Of a stretch of 64,000 nucleotides of DNA, positions 25,671-35,904 are shown piece by piece. The translations under genes were made by a program, and so were the position numbers. The notes below the pieces were generated by a model. It made no database searches. It was not told the DNA's origin and saw only the letters and a program-made list of their open reading frames with translations. Source of the DNA: JBNKWA01 sp050299555 (lineage in GTDB: Bacteria; Pseudomonadota; Alphaproteobacteria; Rhodobacterales; Rhodobacteraceae); assembly GCA_050299555.1 (NCBI GenBank), contig JBNKWA010000016.1, positions 1 through 64,000 of the forward strand, written 5' to 3'. Numbering within the stretch: position 1 is the stretch's first letter; each line of letters opens with the position of its first letter.

Positions 25671-28600
25671 TCAGGACCGTTTCGGCAGCGCCACGACAGC
25701 GCCGCCCGCGGTCGCGGCCGTGGCGGGCTCGAACGCAGGTGGGGGCTTGTCGCCGCGACCAAACAGACGCCCGATCCGAGCAAAGAAGCGCCTGACCTTG
25801 CTGTCCTTCGAGCGGGTCACGATCATCAGCATCGAAGGTGTCACGATCAGCGTCAGGATGGTCGAGAAGGCCAGCCCGAAGACGATGGCGCTGGAGAGCG
25901 AGATCCACCATTGAGTCGACGGCGCGCCGAACGTGGTCTCGTGCGACAGAAGCTCCAGATTGTAGCCGAAAGCGATGGGCAGGACGCCGAGTATGGCGGT
26001 AAGCGCCGTCAACACCACCGGGCGTGCGCGTTCGCGGCAGGTCTGCAGGATGGCCTCGAGCTTGTCCATGTCCTGGTCGCGCCTGAGGTGGTCGTAGGTG
26101 TCGATCAGCACAATGTTGTTGTTAACAACAATGCCCGCGAGGGCGATCACTCCGATCCCCGACATGACCACCCCGAAGGGCTGGCCCATGATCATCAGGC
26201 CGAGGAAGACGCCGATGGTCGACATCACCACGGCGACAAGCACCAGCCCGACCGACAGGAAGCGGTTGAACTGCGCCAGAAGCACTATGAAGATCAGGAA
26301 CATCGCCGCAATGAAGGCCTTGCCCAGGAACGCGCTCGCCGCCTTCTGTTCTTCATCCTCGCCGGCCAGGCGATAGCGGATGCCGCGATCGCCAAGATTC
26401 ATCGCTTCGAGCTTGGCCACCACCGCCTGGCGCACCGGATCGGCCTGGACGCCCTCGGTGATGCCGGCGGAGACGGTGACGGTGCGTGCACCGTCGATGC
26501 GGGTGAGGTTTCCGACGGTGGGCGCAGGCTCGCGCTTGACCATGTTGGAGATCGGAATCGAGCCCTTGGTCGTCTCCATGCGCAAATCGTCCAGCGTCGA
26601 CAGCGTGCGCATCTCTTCGGGCAAGCGCAGGCGGATGTCGACCGCGTCGTCGGCTCCGGCGGGCCGGTAGTCGGTGAGCTTCACGCCGTTGGTGACCAGC
26701 TGGACCATGGTGCCTACCGCGACGGGGCCGACGCCGTACCGTCCGGCCTCGGCGCGGTCCACCTTGATTTCCCAGTCGACGCCGGGGGGTGGCAATCCAT
26801 CGGAGATGTCGATGACATCGGGCATGTCCTCGAGCAGCGCCGCAACCTCACGGGCCGTGTCATTCAGCCCGTCGGGATTGGCCGCCGAAAGCAGAATCTG
26901 GATCGCCTTGCCGGTCGGCGGTCCAGCTTGGGGCACCGACACCTCGATCTCGGCCCCGGGGATGCCAGCCATGGCCACGCGCAGATCGGCAAGGATCTCA
27001 TTTGCGTTCTTGCGTTCGCGCCAATCGATGAACTCGTACTGGATGGTGCCGACAACGTCCTCGGCAACGTTCTGGCCGAAGCCGCCGCCCTGGCCACCCG
27101 ACCCGACACGGGTATAGACGCTTTTGATCCCCGGCCAGCCGAGGATGCGCTCTTCTGCCTGGCGTACCAGCGCGTCCTGCTCGGTGATCGAGAGGTTGCC
27201 GCGGGCGTGCACGTAAAGCAGCCCGTATTCCGGCTCCACATCGGGGAAGAACTCCACTCCCTTGCCGTAGGTACCATAAGCCATGGGCACCGCAACGAGC
27301 GAGGCGATGGCGAAGATAAGCACGAAGAACGGATGCCGCACGGCGCGCTTGACGAACCACATGTAAAGCCCGTCGCGGCCGGGCCCTTCGGGCTTGGCAG
27401 CGCGACCGAGGATGGCGCCCAGGGTCGGGACGAAGATCAGCGCATACAGCATCGACGCGGACAAAGTGGCGATCAGCGTGATCGGCAGGTACTTCATGAA
27501 CTCGCCGACGACGCCGGGCCAGAACAGCAGCGGCGAGAAAGCCGCTACCCTGGTCATGGTGGCAGCAATCACCGGCCCGGCCATGCGCCGGGCAGCGAGG
27601 TTGAAGGCGGCGCCGCGGTCCATACCCTCGGACATGCGCCGTTCCGCGAACTCAACCACGATGATGGCGTCGTCCACCAGCATCCCGACAGCGAGGATCA
27701 GGCTGAACAGGACGACAAGGTTCACTGTCATGCCGGCCAGCGACAGGAACAGGATTCCCATCAGGAACGAGGACGGGATTGCAAGGCCGATGAAGAGCGA
27801 GGCCCGGCCGGACAGGGCGAACAGGATGACAATGAAAACCAGAATGACCGCAGTCAGAACCGAGTTCTGCAGATCGGTCAGGAGCTGGCGGATCATCACC
27901 GACTTGTCCTGGGACATGGTGATCTCGACACCGGCGGGCAGCAGTGCCGAGAACTCGTCGGCCACCGCCTTTACCGCGTCCACGGTCTCGACCAGGTTGG
28001 CGCCCGTGCGCTTGGATATCTCAATGGCGACGGCGGGCTTGCCGTCGAGCCGGGTGATCGAGGTCGCGTCCTTGAACGTGGCACGGATATCCGCAAGATC
28101 GCGGGCGCGGATGGTGGCGTTGGGGCCGACGACAATGGGCATGTTGGCCGCATCGTCGATGGTCTCGATCAGCGCCGGCACCTTGACCGCATAACGGCCC
28201 TCGCTGCCCTCCATGGCGCCGGCGGCAACAAGGCTGTTGTTGGCATTGATCGCCTGGATGAGTTGATCGAGTTGGATGCCGTAGGCGGCCAGAGTACCAG
28301 GCTTGATCACCGCTTCGACCAGGTCTTCGCGGACGCCGCGGAGCGCCGCCTCAAGCACCCCCGGCACCTCCTCGATACGGTCACGCAGCTCCCGTGCAGC
28401 CTTGTTCAGCGCTTTTTCCGGCAGGTCCCCGGAAAGCGTGAGCACCAGGACCGGGAACTCGGAGATGTTGACCTCGTTCACGGTCGGCTCGTCGGCACCC
28501 TGGGGCAGATCGCGCTTGGCGTCGTCCACCTTGGTGCGGACATCGTCGAGAGCCTTGTCGAGATCGGCGCCGGCCTGGAACTCGATGACCGCGTTGGCAC

Positions 28601-28862
28601 CGCCCTGATAGGCGGTCGCGGTCAACTTCTTTATGCCGGCGATGGTCTTCAGCCGGGTTTCCACCGGCCGCAGCAGCAGGCGCTCGGAATCCTCCGGCGA
28701 AATTCCAGAATAGCCGATGCTGACATAGATGATCGGAATCTGGATGTCAGGTTCGGCCTCTTTGGGAATCGAGATATAGGCCATCGCCCCGGTGAGGATC
28801 AGGAAGATCAGCACCGAGATGGTCAGGCGACCATTGCGCATGGCGCGGCCGACGACATCCAT
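25671..28862 (-). CDS. RND family efflux transporter permease (AcrB/MexB type)
   Basis: A 1063-residue proton-driven inner-membrane pump. Two halves each have a membrane helix group and a large periplasmic loop. The proton-relay residues are seen in AVGMLVDDAIIVVEF. The C-terminal helices end with MLMIVTRSKDSKVRRF. The start codon overlaps the adaptor stop (TGATG). It should form a tripartite pump with the adaptor and an outer-membrane channel, which is not encoded nearby. The substrate cannot be predicted. Confidence 0.93.
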   Translation of the reverse strand: MDVVGRAMRNGRLTISVLIFLILTGAMAYISIPKEAEPDIQIPIIYVSIGYSGISPEDSERLLLRPVETRLKTIAGIKKLTATAYQGGANAVIEFQAGADLDKALDDVRTKVDDAKRDLPQGADEPTVNEVNISEFPVLVLTLSGDLPEKALNKAARELRDRIEEVPGVLEAALRGVREDLVEAVIKPGTLAAYGIQLDQLIQAINANNSLVAAGAMEGSEGRYAVKVPALIETIDDAANMPIVVGPNATIRARDLADIRATFKDATSITRLDGKPAVAIEISKRTGANLVETVDAVKAVADEFSALLPAGVEITMSQDKSVMIRQLLTDLQNSVLTAVILVFIVILFALSGRASLFIGLAIPSSFLMGILFLSLAGMTVNLVVLFSLILAVGMLVDDAIIVVEFAERRMSEGMDRGAAFNLAARRMAGPVIAATMTRVAAFSPLLFWPGVVGEFMKYLPITLIATLSASMLYALIFVPTLGAILGRAAKPEGPGRDGLYMWFVKRAVRHPFFVLIFAIASLVAVPMAYGTYGKGVEFFPDVEPEYGLLYVHARGNLSITEQDALVRQAEERILGWPGIKSVYTRVGSGGQGGGFGQNVAEDVVGTIQYEFIDWRERKNANEILADLRVAMAGIPGAEIEVSVPQAGPPTGKAIQILLSAANPDGLNDTAREVAALLEDMPDVIDISDGLPPPGVDWEIKVDRAEAGRYGVGPVAVGTMVQLVTNGVKLTDYRPAGADDAVDIRLRLPEEMRTLSTLDDLRMETTKGSIPISNMVKREPAPTVGNLTRIDGARTVTVSAGITEGVQADPVRQAVVAKLEAMNLGDRGIRYRLAGEDEEQKAASAFLGKAFIAAMFLIFIVLLAQFNRFLSVGLVLVAVVMSTIGVFLGLMIMGQPFGVVMSGIGVIALAGIVVNNNIVLIDTYDHLRRDQDMDKLEAILQTCRERARPVVLTALTAILGVLPIAFGYNLELLSHETTFGAPSTQWWISLSSAIVFGLAFSTILTLIVTPSMLMIVTRSKDSKVRRFFARIGRLFGRGDKPPPAFEPATAATAGGAVVALPKRS

Positions 28863-30028
28863 CAGTTGGAGTCCTGCAATCCGGCCGCGGCCCTGGTGTA
28901 ATCGGTGGCGGCCACTTTCTGCCCTTCAGTCACCAGATCCTGGCCCGAAACGATTACCCGAGTGCCGGACTCGATGCCGGCTACGATCAGGCCGCCAGGG
29001 GTGTCGTCGATGATGGTCACCGGCAGGAACGCCACGGTGTCGTCCGGATTGAGCGTCCGGACCCCTACCGTACCGTCGGCGGCGAGGGTGATGATCGAGC
29101 GCGGCACTGTGACCGCCGGCCTCGCACGGGCGGCGAGGGCGATCTCCACCGACATGCCGGCGGGAATGGCGGCATCGGGGTTGGGAACGGCGACTTCGAT
29201 GGGGAAGGTTCGGGTCAGCTCCGAAGCCTCGCGGCGGATATAGCGGATCTCGCCCTCAGCGCTGGTACCGTCGCCAAAAGTCACTGAGGCCGACATGCCC
29301 GTGGACACAAGCCGCAGATCGCGCTCGCTAACCTCGCCCACGGCGATGATCGGATCGAGCGCAAGAACCGATGCGACCTCGGTCCCCGGCTCTACCCAGG
29401 ACCCTTCCTCGACGAAGACCTCGTCGACGATGCCAGCGAACGGGGAGCGAAGTTCCATACGGTTGACCTCGGCGCGGGCGGCTTCGAGCATCGAGCGGGC
29501 CGAGGCCTGCTCGGCCTTGGAGGCATCGACAGTCAGCGACGGGATCTTGCCGCGGGCGAGCAGTTCTTCATTCACCTCGGCCTGACGCGAGCGCGATTCG
29601 AAGAGCGCCTCGGCCGATTCCACGGCAGCATATTTTTCCGGGCCGTCCAGGGCCATGACGAGGTCGTCCTCGGCCACCCGCGTCCCTTCATCCACGGGCA
29701 AATCGGCAATGGCACCGCTGGTTCGGGCGACGAGGACCGTGTGCTTGTCCGGCTCGGTCTGGCCCGACATTCGAATCGTCCGGTCATAATCGCTGACCGA
29801 TGCGGTCACGAAGGCCACCGTGGGAAGTTCATTGGCCGGCCGGGGAGGCGCCGCGGCCTCGGCTGATTGAGCGGCACTCGCCTGAGGCGCATCGCTGGCC
29901 GCCGCAGCGGCCGCGTCTCCGTCGCCTATCGCGCTGCCGACGAAGGAGAACTTGCCCGTAGCCACCCAAGCGCCGGCGGCAACCAAAACAACAATCGCCG
30001 TTACTGTATGAAACTTGATGCGTGCCAT
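28862..30028 (-). CDS. RND efflux periplasmic adaptor (membrane fusion protein)
   Basis: A 388-residue protein tethered by an N-terminal helix (about residues 7-25, HTVTAIVVLVAAGAWVA). The lipoyl-type domain halves read TVLVARTSGAIADLPVDEGT and MELRSPFAGIVDEVFVEEGS, joined by an alpha-helical hairpin about residues 130-190. A longer in-frame reading starting at 30088 adds 20 residues that do not look like an export signal. The gene is upstream of and translationally coupled to the RND permease. Its own 5' side faces a 502-bp gap that should hold the promoter. Confidence 0.9.
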   Translation of the reverse strand: MARIKFHTVTAIVVLVAAGAWVATGKFSFVGSAIGDGDAAAAAASDAPQASAAQSAEAAAPPRPANELPTVAFVTASVSDYDRTIRMSGQTEPDKHTVLVARTSGAIADLPVDEGTRVAEDDLVMALDGPEKYAAVESAEALFESRSRQAEVNEELLARGKIPSLTVDASKAEQASARSMLEAARAEVNRMELRSPFAGIVDEVFVEEGSWVEPGTEVASVLALDPIIAVGEVSERDLRLVSTGMSASVTFGDGTSAEGEIRYIRREASELTRTFPIEVAVPNPDAAIPAGMSVEIALAARARPAVTVPRSIITLAADGTVGVRTLNPDDTVAFLPVTIIDDTPGGLIVAGIESGTRVIVSGQDLVTEGQKVAATDYTRAAAGLQDSN

Positions 30029-30530
30029 TGTCGGTCCTGGTGCGGTATCGAGTGGCGGCCACTGCCGCTGGGTCCGGTTCGAGGCCAAGTACCGCTGACC
30101 GGGGGGTGCGCCCCGGATGGCTGGAGCCTGCGCCTGCGTCGTGACCGCCCACCCTCGTGAGCGTCACATACCTGCGAATGACGGAGAGTTCCATCCGGTC
30201 GGTATCGGGACATACTGCTGCTGTTGCCCGATTTCTGGCTCATGACCTCTTTTCGCCCCTGTTCCGGCGGGCCGTCGGGCCGCTATGCGTGGCCCTTGGT
30301 GCCGCTCAAGTTCTTGCGCCGCGGCTGTGTCGAAGGCCAACCTTGGCGCATATGCTGGGGTATATAGGCGCCGGATGCGCCGGAGAAAGGGGGCACTGGC
30401 GGCTCAACGGCAACCGAGCAGGCAGAATCGGCAAAGTTGCTGCCAGCAGTATGTCAGCAGTGATGCCATCTCGACAACGGCTGCCCAAAGATCGGGCACA
30501 CCGTTGTCGCGCCGTACTCGGTGAAGCCGG
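30029..30530. other. Intergenic region without a credible gene
   Basis: About 500 bp between the adaptor start and the gamma-glutamyltransferase stop, both on the minus strand. Open frames here lack ribosome sites and have no recognisable domain. The adaptor promoter should lie here. A short AT-containing stretch (GGGTATATAGG, about 30358) may contribute. The 3' end holds a strong hairpin described separately. Nothing else is seen. Confidence 0.6.
30472..30509. terminator. Long hairpin downstream of the gamma-glutamyltransferase gene
   Basis: Arms CGACAACGG and CCGTTGTCG (9 bp) enclose an inner TGCCC/GGGCA (5 bp) stem with a 7-nt loop. It begins about 22 nt after the stop codon of the minus-strand gene. 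No T-tract follows, so it may protect the 3' end or assist termination rather than act as a classic terminator. Confidence 0.5.
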
Positions 30531-32321
30531 TCAGTCGCCCAGAGCGACGCCCTCGCGGCGGGGATCAGCTCCGCCGGCGAGCCCATCATCGCTGACCGAG
30601 ATGGCATGCAGGCCCGAGTTCAGCTCGGTGACGTTGACCTCGAAGCCGAGGTCGGCGAGCGCCTGCTGCAGCGCCTCGGCCTCGGTCCCCATCTCCAGAT
30701 CGAAGGTGCCGAAACGGTTGACCCCGTGGCCCATTGCGACCGCCTGCTGCACGTCCATTCCCCAGTCGATATGAGCGATGATCGCCTGCGCCACGTAGCC
30801 GATGATCCGGCTGCCGCCGGGCGAGCCCACGACGAGTGCTGGCGTGCCGTCCTTGAGCACGATGGTCGGAGACATGGACGAGCGTGGCCGTTTGCCCGGC
30901 TCCACCCGGTTGGCGATGATGATCCCATCCTCGTCATGGGTGGCGAACGAGAAGTCGGTCAGCTCGTTGTTGAGCAGGAACCCGTCCGGGGTCAGCAGGC
31001 GGCTGCCGAACCCGTTCTCGATGGTGGTGGTCATGGACAGTGCGTTGCCATAGCGGTCGACGACAGAGATGTGGCTGGTGGATGGCAACTCCAGCGCAAC
31101 GTCGTCGGCCCACAGCATAGCATGGTCCCAAGGCGGGGTTCCGGGCAGCGCCTGATCCAGCGCGCCGTCGCCGGCCAGGAGCCCTGCCCGGTCCGCGAGG
31201 TAGGTATCGTCCACCAGCCCCGAGGGCATGGGCACGAAATCGCTGTCGGCCATGTAACGGCCACGGTCGGCGAAGGCGAGGCGTGAGGCGTCACCGATCA
31301 GTCGCCATGCCTCAGGACTGTCGGGGCCGAGCGCCGCGAGGTCGCTGCCCCGGAGCATTCCGAGGATCTGGCCTACGGTCAGCGCACCCGAGGAAGGCGG
31401 ACCCATGCCGCAGGCCTCGTACGCTCGATAAGTGACACAGACGGGCGCGCGCTGGACCACGCGATAGTGTTCGAGGTCGGCGAGATCGAGAAGACCCGGC
31501 CGCCCCTCCGCAGCCTGCACGGTCTCGACGATGTGCCGGGCGATCGAGCCGGTGTAGAAGGCATCAGCGCCTTCGGTGGCAATGCGGCGAAGGGTGGCGC
31601 CATAAGGTGGGTTGGCCAGGGTGTCGCCAGCGGCAAGCGGGGTGCCGCCGGGCAAGAAATAGGCCGCTGTAGCCGGGAAACGCGACAGCCGCTCGGCATC
31701 CTCGGCTACTAGCTCGGCGAGGCGCGGCGATACCGTGAAGCCGTTCTCGGCGAGGGCGATGGCATCGTCGAAAAGGCCCGACCAAGGCTGCCGGCCCCAG
31801 CGGCGATGCGCCGCCTCCATCAGACGGGGAGTACCGGGTGTGCCGACGGAAAGCCCGCCCACGACGGCATCGAAGAAGCCCAAGGGCTGGCCGTCGGTAT
31901 CCTGGAACAGCGTCGGCCGGGCGTCCATGGGCGCGGTCTCGCGCCCGTCGAGGGTTGTTAGCGTGCCACTGGCCGCGTCGTACCAAACCAGGAACGCGCC
32001 TCCGCCAAGCCCGGAGGATTGCGGTTCGACCAAACCCAGGACCGCCTGCACCGCGACCATGGCGTCGGCGGCTGACCCGCCGGCTCGCAACACCTTGAGT
32101 CCGGCCTGCACGGCCAGCGGGTTGGCGGCGGCCACCATCTGCTCCTCGGCCGTGACCGGCCGACCTTCGGCCTTGGCCGTCAGCGCCTTGGCCACTTCGG
32201 GCGAGGTGGCGGCGATATCGGTGGCGGTCTGCGCCTCTGGAGCGACGGATTCCGACGTTGCCTGGGCCCAGGCCGCAGATGCGGTCAGAAGTGCAAGGGC
32301 GGCAAGGGCTGGTATTTTCAC
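30531..32321 (-). CDS. ggt: Gamma-glutamyltransferase
   Basis: A 596-residue periplasmic enzyme that hydrolyses or transfers the gamma-glutamyl group of glutathione and related compounds. It starts at GTG after a GGGGGAG ribosome site; the N-terminus KIPALAALALLTASAAWAQ is a signal peptide. The pre-cleavage subunit has SGLGGGAFLVW and LDGRETAP. Self-cleavage is expected before the catalytic Thr in LPSTSHISVVD, exposing the small-subunit Thr. The C-terminal lid motif SSMSPTIVLKDG and the GSPGGSRII stretch complete the active site. It lies 69 bp downstream of the small membrane gene on the same strand. Confidence 0.93.
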   Translation of the reverse strand: MKIPALAALALLTASAAWAQATSESVAPEAQTATDIAATSPEVAKALTAKAEGRPVTAEEQMVAAANPLAVQAGLKVLRAGGSAADAMVAVQAVLGLVEPQSSGLGGGAFLVWYDAASGTLTTLDGRETAPMDARPTLFQDTDGQPLGFFDAVVGGLSVGTPGTPRLMEAAHRRWGRQPWSGLFDDAIALAENGFTVSPRLAELVAEDAERLSRFPATAAYFLPGGTPLAAGDTLANPPYGATLRRIATEGADAFYTGSIARHIVETVQAAEGRPGLLDLADLEHYRVVQRAPVCVTYRAYEACGMGPPSSGALTVGQILGMLRGSDLAALGPDSPEAWRLIGDASRLAFADRGRYMADSDFVPMPSGLVDDTYLADRAGLLAGDGALDQALPGTPPWDHAMLWADDVALELPSTSHISVVDRYGNALSMTTTIENGFGSRLLTPDGFLLNNELTDFSFATHDEDGIIIANRVEPGKRPRSSMSPTIVLKDGTPALVVGSPGGSRIIGYVAQAIIAHIDWGMDVQQAVAMGHGVNRFGTFDLEMGTEAEALQQALADLGFEVNVTELNSGLHAISVSDDGLAGGADPRREGVALGD

Positions 32322-32390
32322 AATGACTCCCCCGGGGCTGATTTCCACCGAGGGTAGAACAGGTAGGCGTCCCGGGCCAACCCCGAAAGA

Positions 32391-32654
32391 TCAGCTTCCG
32401 CCGTCGGCTTCGTCCATCAGGGCGCGCAGACGGCGGGCGCACCACCAGCCGGCGGGGATGCCGAGGGGCACTGACGCGAGAAGCGCCTGTATCGGCGTCA
32501 GCGCCGGCAGGCCCACCGCCTGCCACATCAGCGCCAGCATGAAGAGATTAATCGCCACCGCAGCGGCGGCGAAGGGGTAGAGCAGAAGGAACAGCCGGCG
32601 GACCGGCCAGCGGCCGGGCTTTTGCGGCGTGGGGTCGTCAATGGCTGGTGCCAT
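32391..32654 (-). CDS. Small membrane protein at the end of the nir operon
   Basis: An 87-residue protein with two predicted membrane helices (about residues 21-48 and 55-71) and a charged C-terminus (CARRLRALMDEADGGS). The start overlaps the nirN 3' end by 17 nt, so it is translationally coupled to the heme d1 genes. I do not recognise the family. Its place suggests a role at the membrane in nitrite reductase maturation or electron supply, which is inference. Confidence 0.75.
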   Translation of the reverse strand: MAPAIDDPTPQKPGRWPVRRLFLLLYPFAAAAVAINLFMLALMWQAVGLPALTPIQALLASVPLGIPAGWWCARRLRALMDEADGGS

Positions 32655-34224
32655 CGTCGAAGGTGATCTTGTTCCAGACGTTGTACTTGCCTGAGGGCTT
32701 CTTCATGGGCAGGCGGGTCACTTCCTCGAGCGTGGCGGTATCGTAGACGACGATAGCGCCGTCGTCCTCCCAGATGCTGACCAGCGCGCGCGTGCCGTCC
32801 CGGTTGAACTCGACATGCGCTGCGGTGGCGCCGGAAACCGGGCGCAAGGTGCGGACGATCTTCAGGCTCTGCTTGTCGATGACGTGGATGGCGTCGCGGT
32901 TCTCGCCGAAGAACACGTCGGCCCAGACCTGATCCAGGTTCTCGTGGCTGCGCAAGAAGAAGCCTGGGCCCTCGGTCTCGATGGTGGCAATGACCTTCCA
33001 GGTTTCTGTGTCGATCACCGACAGGCGCGGCTCGCGCAGATGCGGCGTGGCCATTACGATGTGCCCGTCACGCTGCCAGGCGATGCCCGAGCCGAGATGC
33101 GGCAGGCCCGGGAGTGGCAGTTCGGCAATCTCGCGCCCGACGGTGAGGTTGACGACGACGCCTCGCTCGCCATCGCGAGCGGCGCCTATCAGGTTGCGGT
33201 AGTCAGGGGTGAAGAAGAAGTCGTCGAGTGGCTCGCCGATCAGGATGCGGCGACGGGCGAACAGCCCTTCCTCGCTTGCGAGCGACTCGATCATGCCCTT
33301 CTCGTGGCTGTGCACGAAGCCTTCGTGCACCGGCGGTGCGTCCGGGTCGGTGGCGATCTCCCAAATCTCGGGCGCATCCTTGAGGGCGAGGATGAAGCTC
33401 GCGCGTGGCGGCGCCTGGTAGACAGCCGAGACCCGCGACGGGGTGCCGGTGCGGTCGACGACGTCAATGACCTTTGCCACCGAAAGATCGTCTGCGGAAA
33501 GGATGGTCAGTGTCGCCGGCAGGTAATTGGCCACAGCCAGCCAGCGGCCGTCGGACGAAAGCGCGATGTTGCGGCTGTTGAGCCCAGCGCGAACACGGCC
33601 GACTTCAGCAAGGCTCCACAGGTCGTATTTCTGTACCCAGCCATCGCGGGACATGACGAAGACGAAGCGGCCGTCGGGGCTGAACTTGGGCCCGCCATGC
33701 ACGGCATAGGGTGTGGGGAAGCGGTCGAGCACGGCGAAGCTGTCGCCGTCGAGCACGCTGATGTGGTGGTCGCCGCTTTCGACGACAACGAAGAGGTTCA
33801 GCGGGTCGGCATCGAAGGCCGGCGCCGGCGCCGGCCGGTATTCGGGGTTGGTCTGAAGCGAAGCGGCGATCTGGCCGGGACCCCACGGTGGCACCTCGGC
33901 GAGAGGGGTTTCGAGCCACGCAGCAATGGCGATGATCTCGTCCTCGGTCAGCGTGCCGGCGAAGGCGGGCATCTGGGTCGCGGCGCGGCCGTTGGCAATG
34001 ACCTGACCGAGGTCGGGGCCGCGCAGGCGGCCCAAGGTCTCGGGGATCAGCGCCGGGCCGAGGCCGCCAAGACGCGCCTCGCCGTGGCAGTCGGCACAGT
34101 TGGCGGCGTAGAGTCGCTCTGCCCGGGCATCCGCATCGGCCGCGTTACCCGCCAGGGCCGGCAAGGCCAACGCGCCGGCAAGCAGTGCCGCCGCAAGACT
34201 AGGCGAAGCGATGTGCAGGATCAT
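32638..34224 (-). CDS. nirN: NirN, heme d1 biosynthesis c-type cytochrome (cd1-like)
   Basis: A 528-residue periplasmic protein. A signal peptide (residues 1-26, ending ALPALAG) is followed by one c-heme site CADCH (43-47) and a long beta-propeller like the d1 domain of nitrite reductase. The family carries out the last dehydrogenation of dihydro-heme d1 and hands the cofactor on. The ATG chosen overlaps the nirJ 3' end by 26 nt; a longer in-frame reading inside nirJ is not favoured. Position after nirJ is the expected one. A related cd1-like role is supported by the same gene order seen in Paracoccus-type clusters. Confidence 0.9.
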   Translation of the reverse strand: MILHIASPSLAAALLAGALALPALAGNAADADARAERLYAANCADCHGEARLGGLGPALIPETLGRLRGPDLGQVIANGRAATQMPAFAGTLTEDEIIAIAAWLETPLAEVPPWGPGQIAASLQTNPEYRPAPAPAFDADPLNLFVVVESGDHHISVLDGDSFAVLDRFPTPYAVHGGPKFSPDGRFVFVMSRDGWVQKYDLWSLAEVGRVRAGLNSRNIALSSDGRWLAVANYLPATLTILSADDLSVAKVIDVVDRTGTPSRVSAVYQAPPRASFILALKDAPEIWEIATDPDAPPVHEGFVHSHEKGMIESLASEEGLFARRRILIGEPLDDFFFTPDYRNLIGAARDGERGVVVNLTVGREIAELPLPGLPHLGSGIAWQRDGHIVMATPHLREPRLSVIDTETWKVIATIETEGPGFFLRSHENLDQVWADVFFGENRDAIHVIDKQSLKIVRTLRPVSGATAAHVEFNRDGTRALVSIWEDDGAIVVYDTATLEEVTRLPMKKPSGKYNVWNKITFDDGTSH

Positions 34225-35416
34225 GGCTCTTGCCTCGGAACGGCGCCACGCCAAGTCGCGGCCCCGCCCCCTCGACGCCGATTTCGTGATCATCGAGGAA
34301 ACAGGCCGGATCCTCGGCCCAGGGGTCGCCGGTGAGTTGCAGCGCCCGGATGCGGGTATTGCCGCCGCACACCGCCTTGTACACGCAGGCGCCGCAGCGC
34401 CCCTTAAGCGGCCGCGGGCGGAGGCGAAGCTGGGCCAGCATGGGGTCGTCCCCGGTCCAGAGTGCCGAGAAGGGCTGATCCTTGACGTTGCCGATGGTGT
34501 AGTCCGACCAGTAGGTGTCGGGATGCACCCTGCCTTGCGGGTCGATATTGGCGACCCCGACCCCGGCGGAATTGCCGCCCCACGCTTCGAGTGCGGCGCG
34601 CAGACGCTCGACCCGTTCGGTCGGAAAGCGCGCCTCAGCCCAGCGCAGGAACCAGACTGCATCGGCATCGTTGTTGCCGGTCACGATCTCGAAATGCTCG
34701 CCCGCCTCGGCCGCCCGGTGGGCCCGCTCGACCAGAAGCCCAATCGCCTCGCGGGCGCGGGCGCGATCGGCATCCTCGCCGCGGTGCTTGTCGCCCCGGC
34801 CAGCATAGACCAGATGCGAGAGATAGAACTTGTCGATGCCCTCGTCGGCGCAGAGCCGGAGCATGTGCGGCAGTTCGGTGGCGTTGTCGCGCGTCATTGT
34901 GAAGCGCAGGCCCACCTTGATGCCGCGGGCAACGCAGGCGCGGATGCCGTCGAGCGCCGCCGCGAAGGCACCTTCCTGGCCGCGGAAGCGGTCGTTGGTG
35001 ACGCCGATTCCATCGAGGCTGATGCCCACATAGCTGAAGCCGATTTCGGCGATTGCGTCGGCGGTGGCGCCGACCAGCGGCGTGCCGTTGGTCGACAGCG
35101 CGAGATAGCGGCAGGCCCGGCGGGCGCGAGTCGCGATCTCGAAGAAGCCCTTGCGCGAAAGGGGTTCGCCGCCCGACAGGATCAGGGCCGGGATGCGAAA
35201 CGCTTCCAGATCGTCGAGCACCGCCATCGCCTGCTCGTGGCTGAGCTCGCCCGGGAAATCCACGTCCGCGGAACTGGTGTAGCAATGCTTGCAGCGCAGG
35301 TTGCAGCGCCGCGTCAGGTTCCAGATCACCACCGGGCGCACCGGTCCCTCGCGGCGGCGCGGGGGCGGCGGCGACGGGTCGAGAAGGCTTTCCATGTACT
35401 GGCTGAGGCGGAACAT
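34199..35416 (-). CDS. nirJ: NirJ, radical SAM heme d1 biosynthesis protein
   Basis: A 405-residue radical SAM enzyme. The 4Fe-4S motif is C38, C42, C45 in [17 protein letters not shown]-like C-terminal cluster ([14 protein letters not shown]) binds additional clusters. The protein converts propionate side chains of didecarboxysiroheme to oxo groups in heme d1 synthesis. Its start codon overlaps the nirH stop codon by one base, showing tight coupling. It is the penultimate biosynthetic gene of the nir operon. Confidence 0.93.
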   Translation of the reverse strand: MFRLSQYMESLLDPSPPPPRRREGPVRPVVIWNLTRRCNLRCKHCYTSSADVDFPGELSHEQAMAVLDDLEAFRIPALILSGGEPLSRKGFFEIATRARRACRYLALSTNGTPLVGATADAIAEIGFSYVGISLDGIGVTNDRFRGQEGAFAAALDGIRACVARGIKVGLRFTMTRDNATELPHMLRLCADEGIDKFYLSHLVYAGRGDKHRGEDADRARAREAIGLLVERAHRAAEAGEHFEIVTGNNDADAVWFLRWAEARFPTERVERLRAALEAWGGNSAGVGVANIDPQGRVHPDTYWSDYTIGNVKDQPFSALWTGDDPMLAQLRLRPRPLKGRCGACVYKAVCGGNTRIRALQLTGDPWAEDPACFLDDHEIGVEGAGPRLGVAPFRGKSHDPAHRFA

Positions 35417-35904
35417 CAGCTTCCTCCTCCGGCGAGCCGCAGGCCGGTCTTCTTCAGGATGCGGGTGGAATAGAGGATGTCGTGGCCTCGGCAGGCATCG
35501 CCGAGCAGCATGGACATTTCGGCGCGCCGGGCCTCGACCTCATCGCGGCTGCGGCCATGGATCATGGCGAAGAGGTTGTAGGGCCAGTCGGGCAGGACCC
35601 GCGGGCGCAAATATGCGTGGCTGACGAAGTCGAGAGCGCCGATTTGCCGGCCGAGATCCGAGGCACGGTCGTCGTCGAGGTCCCAGACGGTCATGCCATT
35701 CGCGGTCATCCCGAGAGCGTAGTGATTTGGAGCCGCACCGATGCGGCGAACAACGCCGCGGCCCTGCATGGCAGCGAAGCGGTCAATCACCTCACTTTCG
35801 GCAAGCCCGATCGCCTCGGCCACCGCAAGGAAGGGGCGACGCGTGAGCGGCAAGCCGGCCTGGGTCTCGGCGACGATCCTGCGGTCGGTGGAGTCGATAG
35901 TCAT
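35416..35904 (-). CDS. nirH: NirH, siroheme decarboxylase subunit (Lrp-like)
   Basis: A 162-residue Lrp/AsnC-like protein starting at ATG in [13 protein letters not shown]; the open frame further upstream lies inside nirG and is rejected. The N-terminal winged helix is followed by a ligand domain with [19 protein letters not shown]. The NirD/L/G/H group decarboxylates siroheme to didecarboxysiroheme rather than binding DNA. It overlaps nirG by 4 nt (ATGA). Confidence 0.88.
   Translation of the reverse strand: MTIDSTDRRIVAETQAGLPLTRRPFLAVAEAIGLAESEVIDRFAAMQGRGVVRRIGAAPNHYALGMTANGMTVWDLDDDRASDLGRQIGALDFVSHAYLRPRVLPDWPYNLFAMIHGRSRDEVEARRAEMSMLLGDACRGHDILYSTRILKKTGLRLAGGGS

Noticed and set aside
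25095..28901. 1268-codon plus-strand open frame over the RND permease and DNA ligase
   Set aside because: It is antisense to two clear genes and has no known fold; the composition is His/Asp/Gly-rich shadow sequence.
30157..30774. 205-codon plus-strand open frame in the gap after the efflux adaptor
   Set aside because: There is no convincing ribosome site, the translation is Arg/Ala/Ser/Cys-rich with no domain, and it runs into the antisense strand of the gamma-glutamyltransferase gene.
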